This document shows positions 43,043-55,802 of a stretch of 64,000 bases of DNA, piece after piece. The translations under genes were made by a program, and so were the position numbers. The stretch covers positions 83,656,506 through 83,720,505 of the forward strand of contig NC_084790.1 in assembly GCF_028858725.1 (NCBI RefSeq), written 5' to 3'. Source of the stretch: Colius striatus (lineage: Eukaryota > Chordata > Aves > Coliiformes > Coliidae). The number at the start of each line of letters is the position of its first letter. The first letter of the stretch is position 1. The notes below the pieces were generated by a model, which saw only the letters and a program-made list of their open reading frames with translations, was not told where the DNA came from and did no database searches.

Positions 43043-43796
43043 TCCCAGGTCCGTAGGAAAGCACTGTGGCAAGGCACAAAAGCAAGGCTTGGGGCGCAGG
43101 GGCTGGAAAGCTTTCCCGTGGAAAGGGACCTGGGAGTGTTAACCAGCAGCCGGCTGAACATCAGCCAGCAGCGTGCCCAGCTGGCTAAGAAGGCCAAGGG
43201 CATCCTGGCCTGTATCAGGAACAGTGTGGTCTGCAGGGCCAGGGAGGTGATTGTTCCCCTGTACTGGGCACTGGTGAGGCTCAACCTTGAGTGCCGTGTC
43301 GAGTTCTGGGCCTCTCAGTGCAAGAAGGATCGCAGGGGCCGGAGCGTGTCCAGAGCCGGGCAGCAGCGCTGGGGAAGGGCCTGGAGAACAGGTTGTGTGA
43401 ATAGCAGCTGAGGGAGCTGGGGGCGTTTAGCCTAGAGGAGACACGACCACCCTCTACATGTAGCTAAAGGGGAGTTGTAGGGAGGAGGGGGTTGATCTTT
43501 TCTCTGCGGTAGTGAGTGAAAGAACACGAGGAAATGGGTTTGGGTCGCAGCAGGGGGGCTTTAGGTTGGACATTAGGAAGAACTTTTTCACCAAGAGGGT
43601 GGTTAAACATTGTAATGGACTGCCCAGGGAGGCAGCAGCGGTGCAGTCACCGTCCCTAGGGATATTGAAAAGACATCTAGATGAAGGACGGAGGGATATG
43701 GTTTAGTTTAGGGATGGGCTTGGCAGTGTCAGCTTAGTGCTTGGACTCGACGATCTTCAAGGTCCTGTCCACCCATAACGATTTTGTGATTTCTCA
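43043..43796 (+). mobile_element. CR1 LINE fragment, uninterrupted (ERV1 empty site)
   Basis: Contiguous version of 5800-6198 plus 12632-12985. One GGAGA at 43437-43441 marks the unoccupied ERV1 target. Confidence 0.85.
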
Positions 43797-43929
43797 AAAA
43801 ATTTCACTGGGACTGTCTGGCACACGCAGAAGAAAAATTCATGTGCTGGTTTGTAATATACATGGAACAAATGTTTCTCTTAACTCGCCCACAAACTCAA
43901 CTGTGGCCACAGTGCAAACAAGTGACAAT

Positions 43930-44345
43930 GAAAACAAGTGAGAGACCTGGGGATGTTCAGCCTGGAGATGAAGAGGGTGGGGAGAGACACAATCACACTC
44001 TGCAACTCCCTGACAGGAGGCTGTAGTGAGGTTAGGGGTGGGAGTCGGCGTCTTCTCCCCAGTCACGAATGACAGGACAAGTGGAAGTGGCCTCGGGTTG
44101 CTCCAGGGGAGGCTTAGCTGGGAAATGAGGAAGAACTTTGCCCCCAAGAGGCTTGTTGGACTGGCGTGGGCTGCCCAGGCAGGTGTGGGAGTTCCCATCC
44201 CTGGAGGGATGCCAAACCAGTAGAGCTGAGGTGCTGAGGGAAATGGTTCAGTGGCAGGCTTGTCAGTGTGAGGTGAAGGCTTGGACCCGATGAGCTTGAG
44301 GGGCTTTTCCAACCAAAATGATTCAATGACTCTGTGAGAGCAGCT
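43930..44345 (+). mobile_element. CR1-like 3' end upstream of gene B
   Basis: Duplicate of 13120-13535. Confidence 0.7.
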
Positions 44346-44613
44346 GCCGCTGGGACACGGGACACGAAGATGCTGGGAAGGCCAAGACGCTGCACGAGAG
44401 GCGGTTCAGCCTTCCCATCCTCTGGCCTCCCCTTGCCTGTGGTGCCCCGAGACGGGCCCCGTGGCACTGCAGAGCCGTGTGCCGGGTCCAAGCACCATGG
44501 AGGACCCAGTCCCTTTGTGACATCACCTCGGACCACACCCCACCTGCTGCTGATATCCTGCGCCCAAGGCAGTGGCCTTGCCAGAGGCTCAGGAGCCAGC
44601 ACCGGGACCGGAC
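44346..44613 (+). promoter_or_regulatory. 5' flank of gene B
   Basis: CRE-like TGACATCA at 44518-44525; otherwise as for gene A. Confidence 0.4.
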
Positions 44614-46446
44614 ATGGAGCCGGGACCCAGCAGGCACCTGCCTCGCAACGAGACATTGATCTTCAACCAGCTTGATCAGCTGGAACGCCAAATACTGGCG
44701 CTCTGGGCTGAGAAGCAAGAGCTGGAGTGGGAATTGGAGCGGCAGGACCAACAGCAGCTCCAGCGCAGCTACCAGGGTGCGGCAGATGGCGTGGGGCCCA
44801 GCTCAGCACCCCCCTATGTGTCTGTGCCCCACGGAGCCCCGGGACCCTTTCCCTTCCCCAACTCTGGTGAGAGCATGCACGGACCTGCAGTGCCCTTGCC
44901 AGAGGCACAGGAGCCAGCACCAGGAGCACCCATGGAGCCAGGTCCCAGCGGGTACTTGCCTGGCATCAGGCCCGGACTCTTCACGGTCCTTCATCAGCTG
45001 AGAGCTATGACAAATCTGCTGTGGAACAGGAACCAGGTGCTGAGACGGGAATTGGAGCGGCGGAACCAACAGCCGTTCCAGCACGGCTACCGCGGCACAG
45101 GGCCCAGCTCAGCACCCGCCTACGTGTCTGTGCCACACAGAACCCCAGGACCCTTCCCTTTCCCCAGCTCTGCTGAGAGCGTGAACAGACCTGCAGTACC
45201 CTTGCAGGAGGCACAGGAGCCAGTGCCAGGAGCACCCATGGAGCCGGGTCCCAGCAGGCGCTGGCCTTGCGTCAGGCCCTGTTTCTACACTTACCTTGAA
45301 CAACTCAGAGCCATGACCAGGCTGCTGTGGAATAGGAACCGAGAGTTGAGGCGGGAATTGGAGCGGCGGAACCAACAGCCGTTCCAGCACGGCTACCGTG
45401 GCGCAAGGCCCAGCTCAGCACCCCCCTATGTGTCTGTGCCACACAGAGCCCCAGGACCCTTCTCTTTCCCCAGCTCTGCTGAGAACGCAGGCAGCTCTGT
45501 AGCGGCCTCGGGCCTGTGGGTGCGGCAGCTGCCAACATCCACACCTTGTCCTGTTGCCAGCCCATTGGACTGGGGGCTGACACTGACAGACCAGAGCTGG
45601 AACTCCAGAACCCTCTCTAGGGAGCCGAGCTTCAGCCGGCGAGGTGAGTGCCGGGGGGGGGGGGGGGGGGGGGTGGCGGAATCATGGGAGAGAACATCGG
45701 GGCGCCCTGTACCAGGGGCACGTGGGAGAGCTTGGGAGCAACCTTTGGAAGCCTGTGCACAGGGAAGGCTGGCACGGCGGCCTCTGGAAGCCCCTGGCAG
45801 GTGTCGGGGGAGGAACGGAGGGAAAACACAGGTTTGGGGATGAGTGCCTGACGCTGCTGGTTCCCGCAGAGAGCTGGCAGCCGAGATGGCAGCGGCTGCT
45901 GGGCGAGATCGCCTTCCAGCTTGACCGCCGAATCGTCCACAGCGTCTTCCCCAACGCGGATCGCTACCGCGGCTTCAGTGCCGCCACCATCCCCGAGGGA
46001 ATCGTGGAGGTAGGCTGGTGCTGCGAGCCGGGGAGCCGGGCACAGTGCCCGCAGCCACGGCCCGGTGCGCCCTGGTCCCCCTTGTGCTCGGTCACCCGCG
46101 GGTGCCGGTACTGACCGTACCCTCTCTGCCACAGATGGTCGAGGAGACGGAGCGGGGAGCTAGCCGTGATCTGAGCGTGGCCGCAATCTGGAACTATGAG
46201 TTTGTGATGAGGTGACTGTGGGCACTGGGCTACGTCCCCGAGGTGCACTTGCCCGCAATCGAGGCCTTCATCAACACCTACGGCCGCCTGGAGCGGTCGT
46301 ACTGGTTCCCGGCCGAGCCAAACGTGGCCTTCCTGCGCCACGTGGTCAGCCAGGAGGTGCCGCCGGATCTGCGGCCCAACGCCATGGTGCTGCTCGAGTG
46401 CCTGCTGCAGCTGGCACAGGAGTACGGGCAGCCCCTCTTCTACTGA
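44614..46446 (+). pseudogene. Gene B: three-module speriolin-like gene with a nonsense codon
   Basis: Exons 44614-45643, 45870-46009 and 46135-46446 align base for base with gene A, and splice sites are intact. At 46213-46215 the codon is TGA where A has CGA, codon 27 of exon 3. The predicted product stops after about 416 residues and loses the last 77, including the INTYGRLE block and GQPLFY end. The stop is in the last exon, so the mRNA could escape nonsense decay and make a truncated protein. A CpG-to-TpG transition explains the change. Module 2 also has Glu-to-Val (NQVLRRELE). Sequencing error cannot be excluded. Confidence 0.8.
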
Positions 46447-46512
46447 GCGGCTGTGCCAAGACATGAGCCCTGTCCCGGCTGCGCCTGCAGCAGCCGCCGC
46501 CTGGTGCCACGC

Positions 46513-46518
46513 AATAAA
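46513..46518 (+). terminator. Polyadenylation signal of gene B
   Basis: AATAAA 67 bases past the normal stop position, as in gene A. Confidence 0.75.
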
Positions 46519-46551
46519 GCTGTGGGTCTATCTCATGTCGTGTGCTGTGGG

Positions 46552-46924
46552 CTTCTTCCTAAGCAGCAAAAAGCATAAGGATGGCAATGCACCTGCTGGT
46601 TGCACAAGAGAATAGCAATATTGATTAAGAAAGATACGTAACCATCTGCCCTATGGATCCTCCCACAGGGGAGGCCACCAGTGAGTCAGTGCAGGGCGCC
46701 CAGCTTTATAGGCAAAACCCCGCGAGTCAGTGGGAGGTGCATTTTCTTCAGGCAGAGACCCCTGGGCTATCTTCCTCCGTGCTGGATTTTGCCTGGGCTG
46801 GCCACGAATGGCAGAGGAATCCAAGGGAGCTCTCCAGAAAGCAATCCATTTCTCCACCGCTCTCTATTTCTTAACCCGTCAGTGCCCGCTGATGGCTGCT
46901 AAGAAAATGCCGCCATCTTCTTAG
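46552..46924 (+). repeat. 3' flank block of gene B
   Basis: Duplicate of 15740-16112. Confidence 0.8.
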
Positions 46925-47111
46925 AGATGCGGGCGAGGTGTAGGAGAGAGAGAAGAGTAGTAGAGAAGAGAGCGAGCGAGGAGTATCAAACCCCAGACTG
47001 CAATGCGTCCAAAAAGGAGGGAGGTGTTTGGGACATTTGATTGGTGAAGGGAAACGGAGAGTTAATCCAGAGAGAATCAAGGCAATTGTGGAATTGCCCC
47101 TCCTGCAAACC

Positions 47112-47528
47112 TGATGAGACCAATCTGCCTGAAAGGGTAGAATGGCCCTCGAAAGGATTTGCCTGGTAAGGGTTAATCTTTTCTAAGGAAGCCTGCCTGA
47201 AAGGGTTGGCTCCTTAAACAAAGCCCCTAACTTAAGCAAAAACATCCTGTATACACAACAATGATAAGGACACCAGATGTCTTGTAGCCACGGAATATAT
47301 ATCACAAAAATGTAGTAAACAGTACCATAAATTTTGTAGATAACATTTGATTGATTTGTAGCATATAGAAAATATACGTATTCATATTGTTTGTTAACCT
47401 ATACTGATGACCTTTGCGATATGTACTGACTATAAAAAGAGCATAAGAAGAAGCAATAAACTGTCACTTGCTCAAAGAGCAGTGGTCCGCCTGTCCTTCA
47501 TCGTCCTGGAAAGAGCTGGTCTCTGACA
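47112..47528 (+). repeat. ERV2 copy 2 5' LTR
   Basis: Identical to the copy 1 5' LTR by eye, including the four positions that differ from the 3' LTR. Confidence 0.95.
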
Positions 47529-47860
47529 AATGGTGCCGAAACCCGGGAAACTCGGTTGCCTTTGACCAGGGTGAGCTGCCTCCGAATCAACAGAACCGCG
47601 GTAAGGAAAAGGGGAAATAAAGGGGGGCAGAACTACTAGGAAGGTGTAAAATATAAGAAAGTAGAAATTTATCTCAGTAAAATAAAAACAAAAATCCCTT
47701 TTTTGTCTTAGATTTTCCGTTGACCAAGTCTGAGACTAAGTCTGGATCCAGCCGCACCTAAGCCCTTTCTATAAGGTGTCTTAGAAAGCAAGGGGGTCCA
47801 GACTGAACCTCGTGACTCAACGGTAGGGCTCCCTCATATTCAGCATTTACAATTTAAAAT

Positions 47861-49801
47861 ATGGGACATGTACATAGTACGGAAAGACAGCTGTTTGTAG
47901 CTATGGTTAAGACATTGTTAAAAAGTCGAAATATATCTGTAACCACCAAGCAGGTGGGTGGATTTTTAGAATTTATAGACACTGTGTGTCCTTGGTTTCT
48001 GAATAAAGGCACTATTAATTTAGAAACATGGAATAGGGTCGGTGAAAACATTAAAGGCTATTATGCTGCTAACGGCCCTGATAAGATCCCTATAGATGCT
48101 TTTCCTTTATGGACTTTAATTAAAGAATGTTTACAAGGTGATACTGAATATGATAAATGGCAACGACAAACACGCCCTCGATCTCGTTCAGCGGATTCAG
48201 GTTTAAAACCTTCTGCTCTTACTAATCCTGATTCACAACCCTCTGCTCCACCTGAATATCCATCAATAATCAATAATGAACAAAAAGATATTCAGGAATC
48301 TAATTTTAAAAATCCCTTTCTTATGTACTCAAATACGGGAGGTAAAAAATGCCGACCGTTAAAACAAAGCAAGAGCGCCTTGAGACCTATAGAATTATCT
48401 GAAGAATTATCCTCCGATGAGGAAGCTGAATTAGAAAAAGAAGCTGCTCAGTATCATAATGAAAATGATCAAGTGTTTGTTAATACGCCTTTTAAATTGA
48501 AGAAACAGCAAACACTTTTAAAAAAGGAACCTGTTGTTTTACCAGCAATAGAAGCTGGTAGACGTCCGCCCCCTCCTGACATATACCATCAAATATCACC
48601 TCACTCACCCTTACAGTTATCATTGCTACAAGCTAAACAACAAGGTGAAGATGTGAGTGGGTTTTCAAAAATATTGCATGCTTATCCTATAACATATGCT
48701 CCTCACCCTACTCAAGCCAATGTTAGAATTGCTACTTATACATCCATTCCATTTAAGAATCTTAAAGAATTGAAAACAGCTGCTGCTCAATATGGTGCAA
48801 CTGCACCATATACTATTGCTATTTTAGAGACAATTGCAGCTGAAGTTCTTCCCCCATGGGACTGGAAAGGCTTAGCTAAAGCTACCTTAACGGGAGGAGA
48901 ATATTTGTTATGGCTTACAGATTTTATGGATTCCTGTTATGATTATTCTCAAAAACCACACTTTCGCCAGCAAGGAATTACTCATGAAATGTTAGCTGGC
49001 ACAGGACCGCATGTTGATCTGGCACAACAATTAACTTATCCTGCTGCGACATATGATGCTATTCGAGAAATTGGTTTGAAAGCCTGGAAAGGGCTACCTA
49101 GACATGGAACGTCTAGGGAAGAATTAACTAAAGTCCGACAGGGACCAGACGAACCTTATCATGATTTTGTATCTCGTTTGTTACAAACTTCTTCTAGACT
49201 CATACAAGACACTGATTCAGCTATGATTTTAGTTAAGGAATTAGCTTTTGAAAATGCTAATAATATCTGTCAATCCATATTAAGACCTTGGAAAAATAAA
49301 TCAACATTAAATGACTATATCAGATTATGTTCTGATGTTAGCTCTGGGTATATTCAAGGCATAGTCACTGCCGCAGCACAACAGGGCAAACCTGTTGAGC
49401 AAGTTTTAGCTGCAATGCAATTTAAGAAAAACAGAAGGGTTGCAGGCCCTCCTGGTAGCTGTTTTCATTGCGGACAAATGGGGCATCAAGTACGTCAATG
49501 TCCTAATAAAAAGATTCCTAATTATAATGGAGGAAAAAATCCAGGTTTATGCCCAAAATGTAAAAAAGGTAATCATTGGGCTAATGAATGCCGATCTAAA
49601 TATGATAAGAATGGCAATTCTTTGATACAGCCGGGAAACTTCTCAATGGGCTTGCCCCGGGCCCACCCAAACAAACAGGGGATGTATCCTGTGCAGGTGC
49701 AAACCTCAGAGCACCAGCTAAACAATCCATTTCACAACTCCACCGAGCCACCAGTCATAGTGCCGGACTGGACCTGTGTTCCTCCTCCCACTTCGTATTA
49801 A
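47861..49801 (+). CDS. gag: ERV2 copy 2 Gag polyprotein
   Basis: 646-codon open frame, apparently the same protein as copy 1: myristoylation-type start, PSAP/PPEY late motifs, major homology region and two CCHC boxes. Slippery GGGAAAC at 49633-49639. Confidence 0.92.
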   Translation: MGHVHSTERQLFVAMVKTLLKSRNISVTTKQVGGFLEFIDTVCPWFLNKGTINLETWNRVGENIKGYYAANGPDKIPIDAFPLWTLIKECLQGDTEYDKWQRQTRPRSRSADSGLKPSALTNPDSQPSAPPEYPSIINNEQKDIQESNFKNPFLMYSNTGGKKCRPLKQSKSALRPIELSEELSSDEEAELEKEAAQYHNENDQVFVNTPFKLKKQQTLLKKEPVVLPAIEAGRRPPPPDIYHQISPHSPLQLSLLQAKQQGEDVSGFSKILHAYPITYAPHPTQANVRIATYTSIPFKNLKELKTAAAQYGATAPYTIAILETIAAEVLPPWDWKGLAKATLTGGEYLLWLTDFMDSCYDYSQKPHFRQQGITHEMLAGTGPHVDLAQQLTYPAATYDAIREIGLKAWKGLPRHGTSREELTKVRQGPDEPYHDFVSRLLQTSSRLIQDTDSAMILVKELAFENANNICQSILRPWKNKSTLNDYIRLCSDVSSGYIQGIVTAAAQQGKPVEQVLAAMQFKKNRRVAGPPGSCFHCGQMGHQVRQCPNKKIPNYNGGKNPGLCPKCKKGNHWANECRSKYDKNGNSLIQPGNFSMGLPRAHPNKQGMYPVQVQTSEHQLNNPFHNSTEPPVIVPDWTCVPPPTSY

Positions 49802-50418
49802 CACCTGAAATGGGAGTACAAGCTATCCCAACAGGAATATATGGCCCTTTACCCGTTGGAACATGTGGTTTAGTGTTAGGTCGAAGTAGTTTAAGCATGA
49901 AAGGATTGCGAGTTATACCAGGACTAATTGATTGTGATTATGAAGGAGAGTTAAAAGTTCTGTCTTTAATCTACCTGCAGGAACAAAGATTGCACAGTTG
50001 CTTTTAATTCCTTATGTTTCATCTATAGGAAAAGCTGATTCCCGCATTCAGGGAACAGGCGGTTTTTAGATCTACTGACGTTTATCTTTTACAGCCCATC
50101 AATCATCAGAGACCTGAACTTCAGTTAACAATTGATGGTAGAAATTTTACAGGACTCTTGGACACCGGAGCAGATGTATCGGTAATGACTTTAAAACAAT
50201 GGCCAAAAGAATGGCCTTTACAGCATGCTTCAGCTGATCTAAAAGGAATTGGAGTTGCAAATTTGCCTCTTCAAAGCTGTAAGTTATTAAATTGGACAGA
50301 TAAGGAGGGACACTCTGGTACCATTCAACCATATGTACTAGAAAGCTTGCCTCTTAACCTCTGGGGCCGAGATATCTTGACACAAATGGGTGCATACCTC
50401 TATACGCCTAGCAGTTAG
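49633..50418 (+). pseudogene. pro: ERV2 copy 2 dUTPase-protease region, frameshifted
   Basis: Carries the same two frame losses (near 49962 and 50064) as copy 1 and an intact DTGA block near 50161. Confidence 0.8.
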
Positions 50419-50485
50419 TCTGATAAATTTATCAGTAACTATGTATGCAGATAAAATCTGTTGGAAATCAGATCAACCTGTTTGA

Positions 50486-53005
50486 GTTGATCAATGGCCT
50501 CTAACTAAAGAAAAATTGCAAGCTGCTCGTCAATTAGTAGCGGAACAATTACAATTAGGTCACATAGAACCTTCCACATCGCCATGGAACTCACCTATTT
50601 TTGTTATAAAAAAGAAATCGGGGAAATGGCGACTTCTCCAAGACTTGAGAGAAGTCAATAAAACAATGTGTACCATGGGAGCGTTACAACCTGGTCTACC
50701 CAGTCCTATTGCCATTCCCCAAAATTTTGAAAAAATAATTATTGACTTAAAAGATTGTTTTTACACTATCCCCTTACATCCAGATGACAAATGTCGATTT
50801 GCTTTTAGCGTACCATCCATAAATTTTAGTGAACCTATGGAACGCTACCAATGGAAAGTATTGCCTCAAGGAATGGCCAATAGTCCTACTCTTTGTCAAA
50901 AATTTGTTCATGAAAGTATAAAAGCGACTAGACAACAATTTCCTGATGTTCTTTGTATCCATTATATGGATGATATTCTTTTAGCAGCCTCATCTATCGA
51001 TAAGTTGCAACATGCTTATGCTCATATTGAACAGATGTTAACTAAACATGGTTTGAAAATAGCACAAGAAAAGGTACAGAAATCATATCCTTTTCAATAC
51101 TTGGGGTTTCAATTATATCCTAAATCTTTTATGCCACAGAAAATTGCCATACGAACGGATTCTTTAAAAACCTTGAATGATTTTCAGAAGCTTCTGGGAG
51201 ATATCAATTGGCTCAGATCTTTTCTTAAATTAACAACAGCCGACCTTCATCCTCTTTTTAAAATACTTGAGGGAAACCCTGATCCTACCTCTCCTCGCAA
51301 GTTAACAGAAGAGGGAAAACAAGCTCTTCGATTGGTAGAAAAGGCTATAGAAAATGCACAATTACAATATGCAGATATAACAAAGCCTTTTTCTTTATAT
51401 ATCTTGCCTACAGTAATGACTCCTACAGGAGTCCTGTATCAGGACGGAGTTTTGTGTTGGGTACACGGATCTCACTCTGCAAAAGGAGTTCTTGTTTCGT
51501 ACCCTCAAAAGATAGCAGAACGAATTAAACAGGGACGCAAGTTATGTATTACTCATCTTGGGAAAGAACCGGCAGTAATTGGAATTCCATACACACCTGC
51601 TCAAATTACTTGGCTGATGGCCACTGTAGACGATTTTGCTGTAGCCTTAGCTGCTTTTCCTGGAGAAATAACACAAAAGTTCCCTTCTGATAAAATTCTT
51701 AGTTTTGCCACCTATCATTCTTTGGTTTTTCCTAAAGTTGTTAAAGGAGCTCCTATAGAAAAGGCATTGACTGTTTTTACAGATGGATCATCTAATGGGC
51801 AAGCAGTCCTGTATACTCCTACAGATCAATTTGTTTGGAAGTTAGAAAATGTTTCTGCACAAATGACTGAGTTATATGCTATTTATCAAGCACTTCTAAA
51901 ATTCCCGGAACCTTTAAACATCTATTCTGACAGTCGTTATATTGTTACTTCATTGCAACTTTTAGAAACAGTTCCAGTCATAGCTTCTAAAGTTTCTTTT
52001 ATACAACGATACTTTAGTTTGATTCAATCTCTTTTAATGATAAGAGATGCGCCTCTTTTTATAGGACACATTCGTAGTCACTCTAAATTGCCTGGACCTT
52101 TGAGTCACGGCAACAATCAGGCTGATTTGTTAACTCGTTTTACTGTTGCTACTGTTGCAGAAGCCCAGCGTTTGCACTCTCTGCATCACTTACCTGCAGC
52201 TACTCTACAACGTATGTGCCATATCTCTCGAGAACAAGCTAGAGAAATTGTTCGAACATGTTCTTCGTGTGTTTCTTTTTTACCAATTCCTCATTATGGA
52301 GTTAATCCTCGAGGTCTTTTACCTAATGGTCTCTGGCAGATGGATGTTACTCATTATCCTTCTTTTGGCCGCCTCTCTTATATCCATGTAACCCTTGACA
52401 CTTTTTCTCATTTTGCAGTGGCCACTCCTTTGTCTGGAGAATCAACCGCACAAGTAATTTCACATTTGTTACACTGTTTTTCAGTCTTAGGTATACCGAA
52501 GACTATCAAGACAGATAATGGCCCTGCATATACTAGTGCTAAATTTGCAAAATTTTGTGCTCATTTTTCTATAACACATAAAACAGGGATTCCTTATAAT
52601 CCACAGGGTCAAGGCATGATTGAACGTTTTAATCTTACTCTGAAAACACAATTAAAGAAATTAAAAACGGGGACTTTGTCTTTGTTAAATCATGCTCTTT
52701 TTGTTTTAAACTTTTTCACTCTCGATACAGCTGGCCTTTCAGCTGCTGATCGTCATTGGCAATCCCCAACTCAGCAAAAACCTGTAGTATTATGGAAAGA
52801 TCCTATTGATGGATCCACGAGAGGCCCTGACCCGGTTCTATTATGGGGTAGAGGGTATGTTTGTATTTTCCCAACAGATGAGCCTGTACCTCGGTGGATT
52901 CCGGAACGCTGTGTTCGACATGCCAAAAACGAAAATAGGCAAGCTACGAAAGAGGTTTCAACGCCTGATGTTGACACCACAACAACCTCAACGACAACAA
53001 CATGA
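50486..53005 (+). CDS. pol: ERV2 copy 2 Pol
   Basis: Same open frame and catalytic residues as copy 1, with the same upstream in-frame TGA at 50483-50485. Two identical pol frames in one locus double the supply of open reverse transcriptase and integrase sequence. Confidence 0.85.
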   Translation, partial: VDQWPLTKEKLQAARQLVAEQLQLGHIEPSTSPWNSPIFVIKKKSGKWRLLQDLREVNKTMCTMGALQPGLPSPIAIPQNFEKIIIDLKDCFYTIPLHPDDKCRFAFSVPSINFSEPMERYQWKVLPQGMANSPTLCQKFVHESIKATRQQFPDVLCIHYMDDILLAASSIDKLQHAYAHIEQMLTKHGLKIAQEKVQKSYPFQYLGFQLYPKSFMPQKIAIRTDSLKTLNDFQKLLGDINWLRSFLKLTTADLHPLFKILEGNPDPTSPRKLTEEGKQALRLVEKAIENAQLQYADITKPFSLYILPTVMTPTGVLYQDGVLCWVHGSHSAKGVLVSYPQKIAERIKQGRKLCITHLGKEPAVIGIPYTPAQITWLMATVDDFAVALAAFPGEITQKFPSDKILSFATYHSLVFPKVVKGAPIEKALTVFTDGSSNGQAVLYTPTDQFVWKLENVSAQMTELYAIYQALLKFPEPLNIYSDSRYIVTSLQLLETVPVIASKVSFIQRYFSLIQSLLMIRDAPLFIGHIRSHSKLPGPLSHGNNQADLLTRFTVATVAEAQRLHSLHHLPAATLQRMCHISREQAREIVRTCSSCVSFLPIPHYGVNPRGLLPNGLWQMDVTHYPSFGRLSYIHVTLDTFSHFAVATPLSGESTAQVISHLLHCFSVLGIPKTIKTDNGPAYTSAKFAKFCAHFSITHKTGIPYNPQGQGMIERFNLTLKTQLKKLKTGTLSLLNHALFVLNFFTLDTAGLSAADRHWQSPTQQKPVVLWKDPIDGSTRGPDPVLLWGRGYVCIFPTDEPVPRWIPERCVRHAKNENRQATKEVSTPDVDTTTTSTTTT

Positions 53006-53384
53006 TTTTGACTATTGGTCATCATTACAGATCTTTGCTTATTGGCTTAGCATAATATGGAATAATGCCAACTCTTCAATTAACTTAAAACAATTGCATG
53101 GAGAAATTCTCTCTTTACAAAATATAGAAGAATTGCAGTTACCCCTTACCCAACGTGCTCATGATTTTGTTAACGTCTTAAAGGCTTCTTTTCCGTCACT
53201 ATCCTCATTTTATAAAGGAATCTATTGCCTTATAGGAGCAACTTTATGCATAATTGTCCTAGTTGTAGTATTACCTTGCATATTTCGTTTAATGTATGAT
53301 ATGATAAAACAAACGAGTATAAAAACTAAAAAATTACAATTAATGGCTGCACAACACGTTCCCGCTACAATACATACTGAATAA
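52920..53384 (+). pseudogene. env: ERV2 copy 2 env remnant
   Basis: Same 154-codon leader-plus-tail frame as copy 1. Confidence 0.75.
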
Positions 53385-53417
53385 AAAAAAAAAAAAAAAA
53401 AAAAAAAAGGGGTGAAA

Positions 53418-53834
53418 TGATGAGACCAATCTGCCTGAAAGGGTAGAATGGCCCTCGAAAGGATTTGCCTGGTAAGGGTTAATCTTTTCTAAGGAAGCCT
53501 GCCTGAAAGGGTTGGCTCCTTAAACAAAGCCCCTAACTTAAGCAAAAACATCCTGTATACACAACAATGATAAGGACACCAGATGTCTTGTAGCCACGGA
53601 ATATATATCACAAAAATGTAGTAAACAGTACCATAAATTTTGTAGATAACATTTGATTGATTTGTAGCATATAGAAAATATACGTACTCATATTGTTTGT
53701 TAACCTATGCTGATGACCTTTGCGATATGTACTGACTATAAAAAGAGCATAAGAAGAAGCAATAAACTGTCACTTGCTCAAAGAGCAGTGGTCAGCCTGT
53801 CCTTCATCATCCTGGAAAGAGCTGGTCTCTGACA
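53418..53834 (+). repeat. ERV2 copy 2 3' LTR
   Basis: 417 bases, same as the copy 1 3' LTR by eye. Confidence 0.95.
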
Positions 53835-53840
53835 CAAACC

Positions 53841-55132
53841 AGAAAGGAATGGAAAGGTTTTGGGGACCAGCCGCCTGTTGCTCACTGGGAGTAGCTTCTT
53901 AGGCACAAGAAACAGAAGGGGTATATTCCAAGTTTCTAAATGAAGAAGCAAAGGCGTTAACTTGGGCAGACGGAGAGAAAAAGCTAATCCAGGAATTACA
54001 GTGCTGTCACTGCTCTGCGAGGAGCACCTTTTGCTTGCTAAGAGGGGCAGGGGGCTGCAGTGCAGGCCTGGTAAGGAGTTCTCGGACATTGAATCATGGC
54101 TCCGGTGTAAGCAGTGCCATAATTGGATAAAGCCTTTGAGCTGTTTGTCACAGTAGAGGAGGGAGCCGCCTCAGGAGCATTGACTCCAGAACGGGGGGAC
54201 AAACGACAACCAATAGCACACTGATGCAAACTTTTGGACGCGCTTTCAAGGAGGTGGCCCAAACGTATAGAGGCAATAGCTGCCACTGCCCTCTTGATTA
54301 AAAAACCAGCAAAGAACATGCAGAAAGCTGACATTCGGAGGACTATTAGTAATAAACGCCTGTGCCACAAGTGAAAACGGCTTTGGCACAGAAGGCTGGC
54401 AGATGGCTAACCCATTTTAGAATCTGAAAATGTGAGGCAATGTTAAGAGAAAAAGGGGATTTTGTCTTGGCCTCCGGCTCATGCCTTAATCCAGCCACTT
54501 TCCTCTGGAAGGGAGACATGGAATGTGCCGACCTTGAACACAGTTGTTTAGGCAGAGTATCAGACTAAAGTGCGAGAGGATTTCAAAGACACTCCTTCAC
54601 ACGCAGGCCCCCACCTATTTATTGATGGCTCAATAAATGCCACAGAGTCATTACGGTTGGAAAAGACCTTGCAGATCATGGAGTCAAAGCACTAACCTCA
54701 CCCTGCCAGGCCCACCCTCTCTTCCAAATGAGATTGCGGTGGTCCACGTGAATGGGCATCCAAAAGGGAGATCTTTTATGGCCTAAGCGATGAAATGGCC
54801 AAAGAGGCAGCGTTAGGTCATGCAATTGTGAGTGTGTCCAATCTCACCCCGCAAGCACCTTCGCCAAAAGGGACTCCAATATTGACAGAAGACTCAACAT
54901 GAAGGGAGTTGGGAACCTCTGAGACACAGGGAAACTGGCTTCTCCCAGATGGAAAAGAAACAATAAATAAACAAGCTATGAGGGAAATAGTGGCTATTTT
55001 CCATCCAAGAAGACATCGGGGGGACGCAAGCAAGATGGGATTTAGTTTTGAGAAGATAGGGATGTGTAGGAATAGACCCAGTGGCCAAAGAAATTTGCCA
55101 ACGATGTGTGACTGACCTATAAAAAGATGGAG
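53841..55132 (+). pseudogene. Old gamma-type pol remnant after ERV2, copy 2
   Basis: Duplicate of 23029-24320, including the internal CR1 scrap. Confidence 0.6.
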
Positions 55133-55211
55133 AAAAAGGTCCTGAAGAAACAGCCGCCAGGAGGAAGAAAACCTAGTCTAAGGCCCTTTAAAGCACAGGC
55201 CTTTTTTTAAG

Positions 55212-55802
55212 AATTAGGTCCCGAGCTTGTCTTCTTTTTGTCTTTTCTCAAGAATAAAGAGCTGGAGCATGGCCATGGAGGGCTATGGATTGTTCAGGAG
55301 AGACAGGCTGACAAGGCGAGGGAGTGGAGTTGCTCTCTATGTGAGGGAGCAATTAACGTGCATTGAGCTCTGCCTGAGTGGGGAGGAGGGGCAGGTTGAG
55401 TGCTTGGGGGTGAAAATTAAGGGGCAGGGTAAGGTAGGTGATACTGCCGTAGGAGTTTGCTACAGGCCACCTGATCAGGAGGAGGAAGTGGATGAGGCCT
55501 TCTACAAACAGCTGGGAGCTGCCTCACAGTCACAATCCCTGGTCCTCATGGGAGACTTCGACCTCCCTGATATTTGCTGGCAAAGCCACTCAGCCAAGCG
55601 CACACGGTCCAGGAGGTTCCTAGAGCATGTTGATGACAACTTCCTGACACAGGTGATTGAGGAACCAACGAGGAGGGGTGTGCTGCTGGAGCTGGTGCTG
55701 ACAAATAAGGAGGGTCGGGTTGGAGATGTGGAGGTTGGAGGCAACCTTGGCTGCGGGGATCACGAGATGGTAGATTTCAAGATTTCTTGAGGAAAGAACC
55801 AA
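55212..55802 (+). mobile_element. CR1 LINE endonuclease fragment, copy 2
   Basis: Duplicate of 24400-24990; the 187-codon frame stays open with a His-to-Arg change (SAKRTRS instead of SAKHTRS). Confidence 0.85.

Larger units (their letters stand above)
47106..53840 (+). mobile_element. ERV2 copy 2
   Basis: Provirus at 47112-53834 with CAAACC duplications at 47106-47111 and 53835-53840, the same insertion site as copy 1. Side by side I noticed one internal substitution (48174 region, silent in gag). It arose by segmental duplication, not by a new insertion. Confidence 0.95.
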
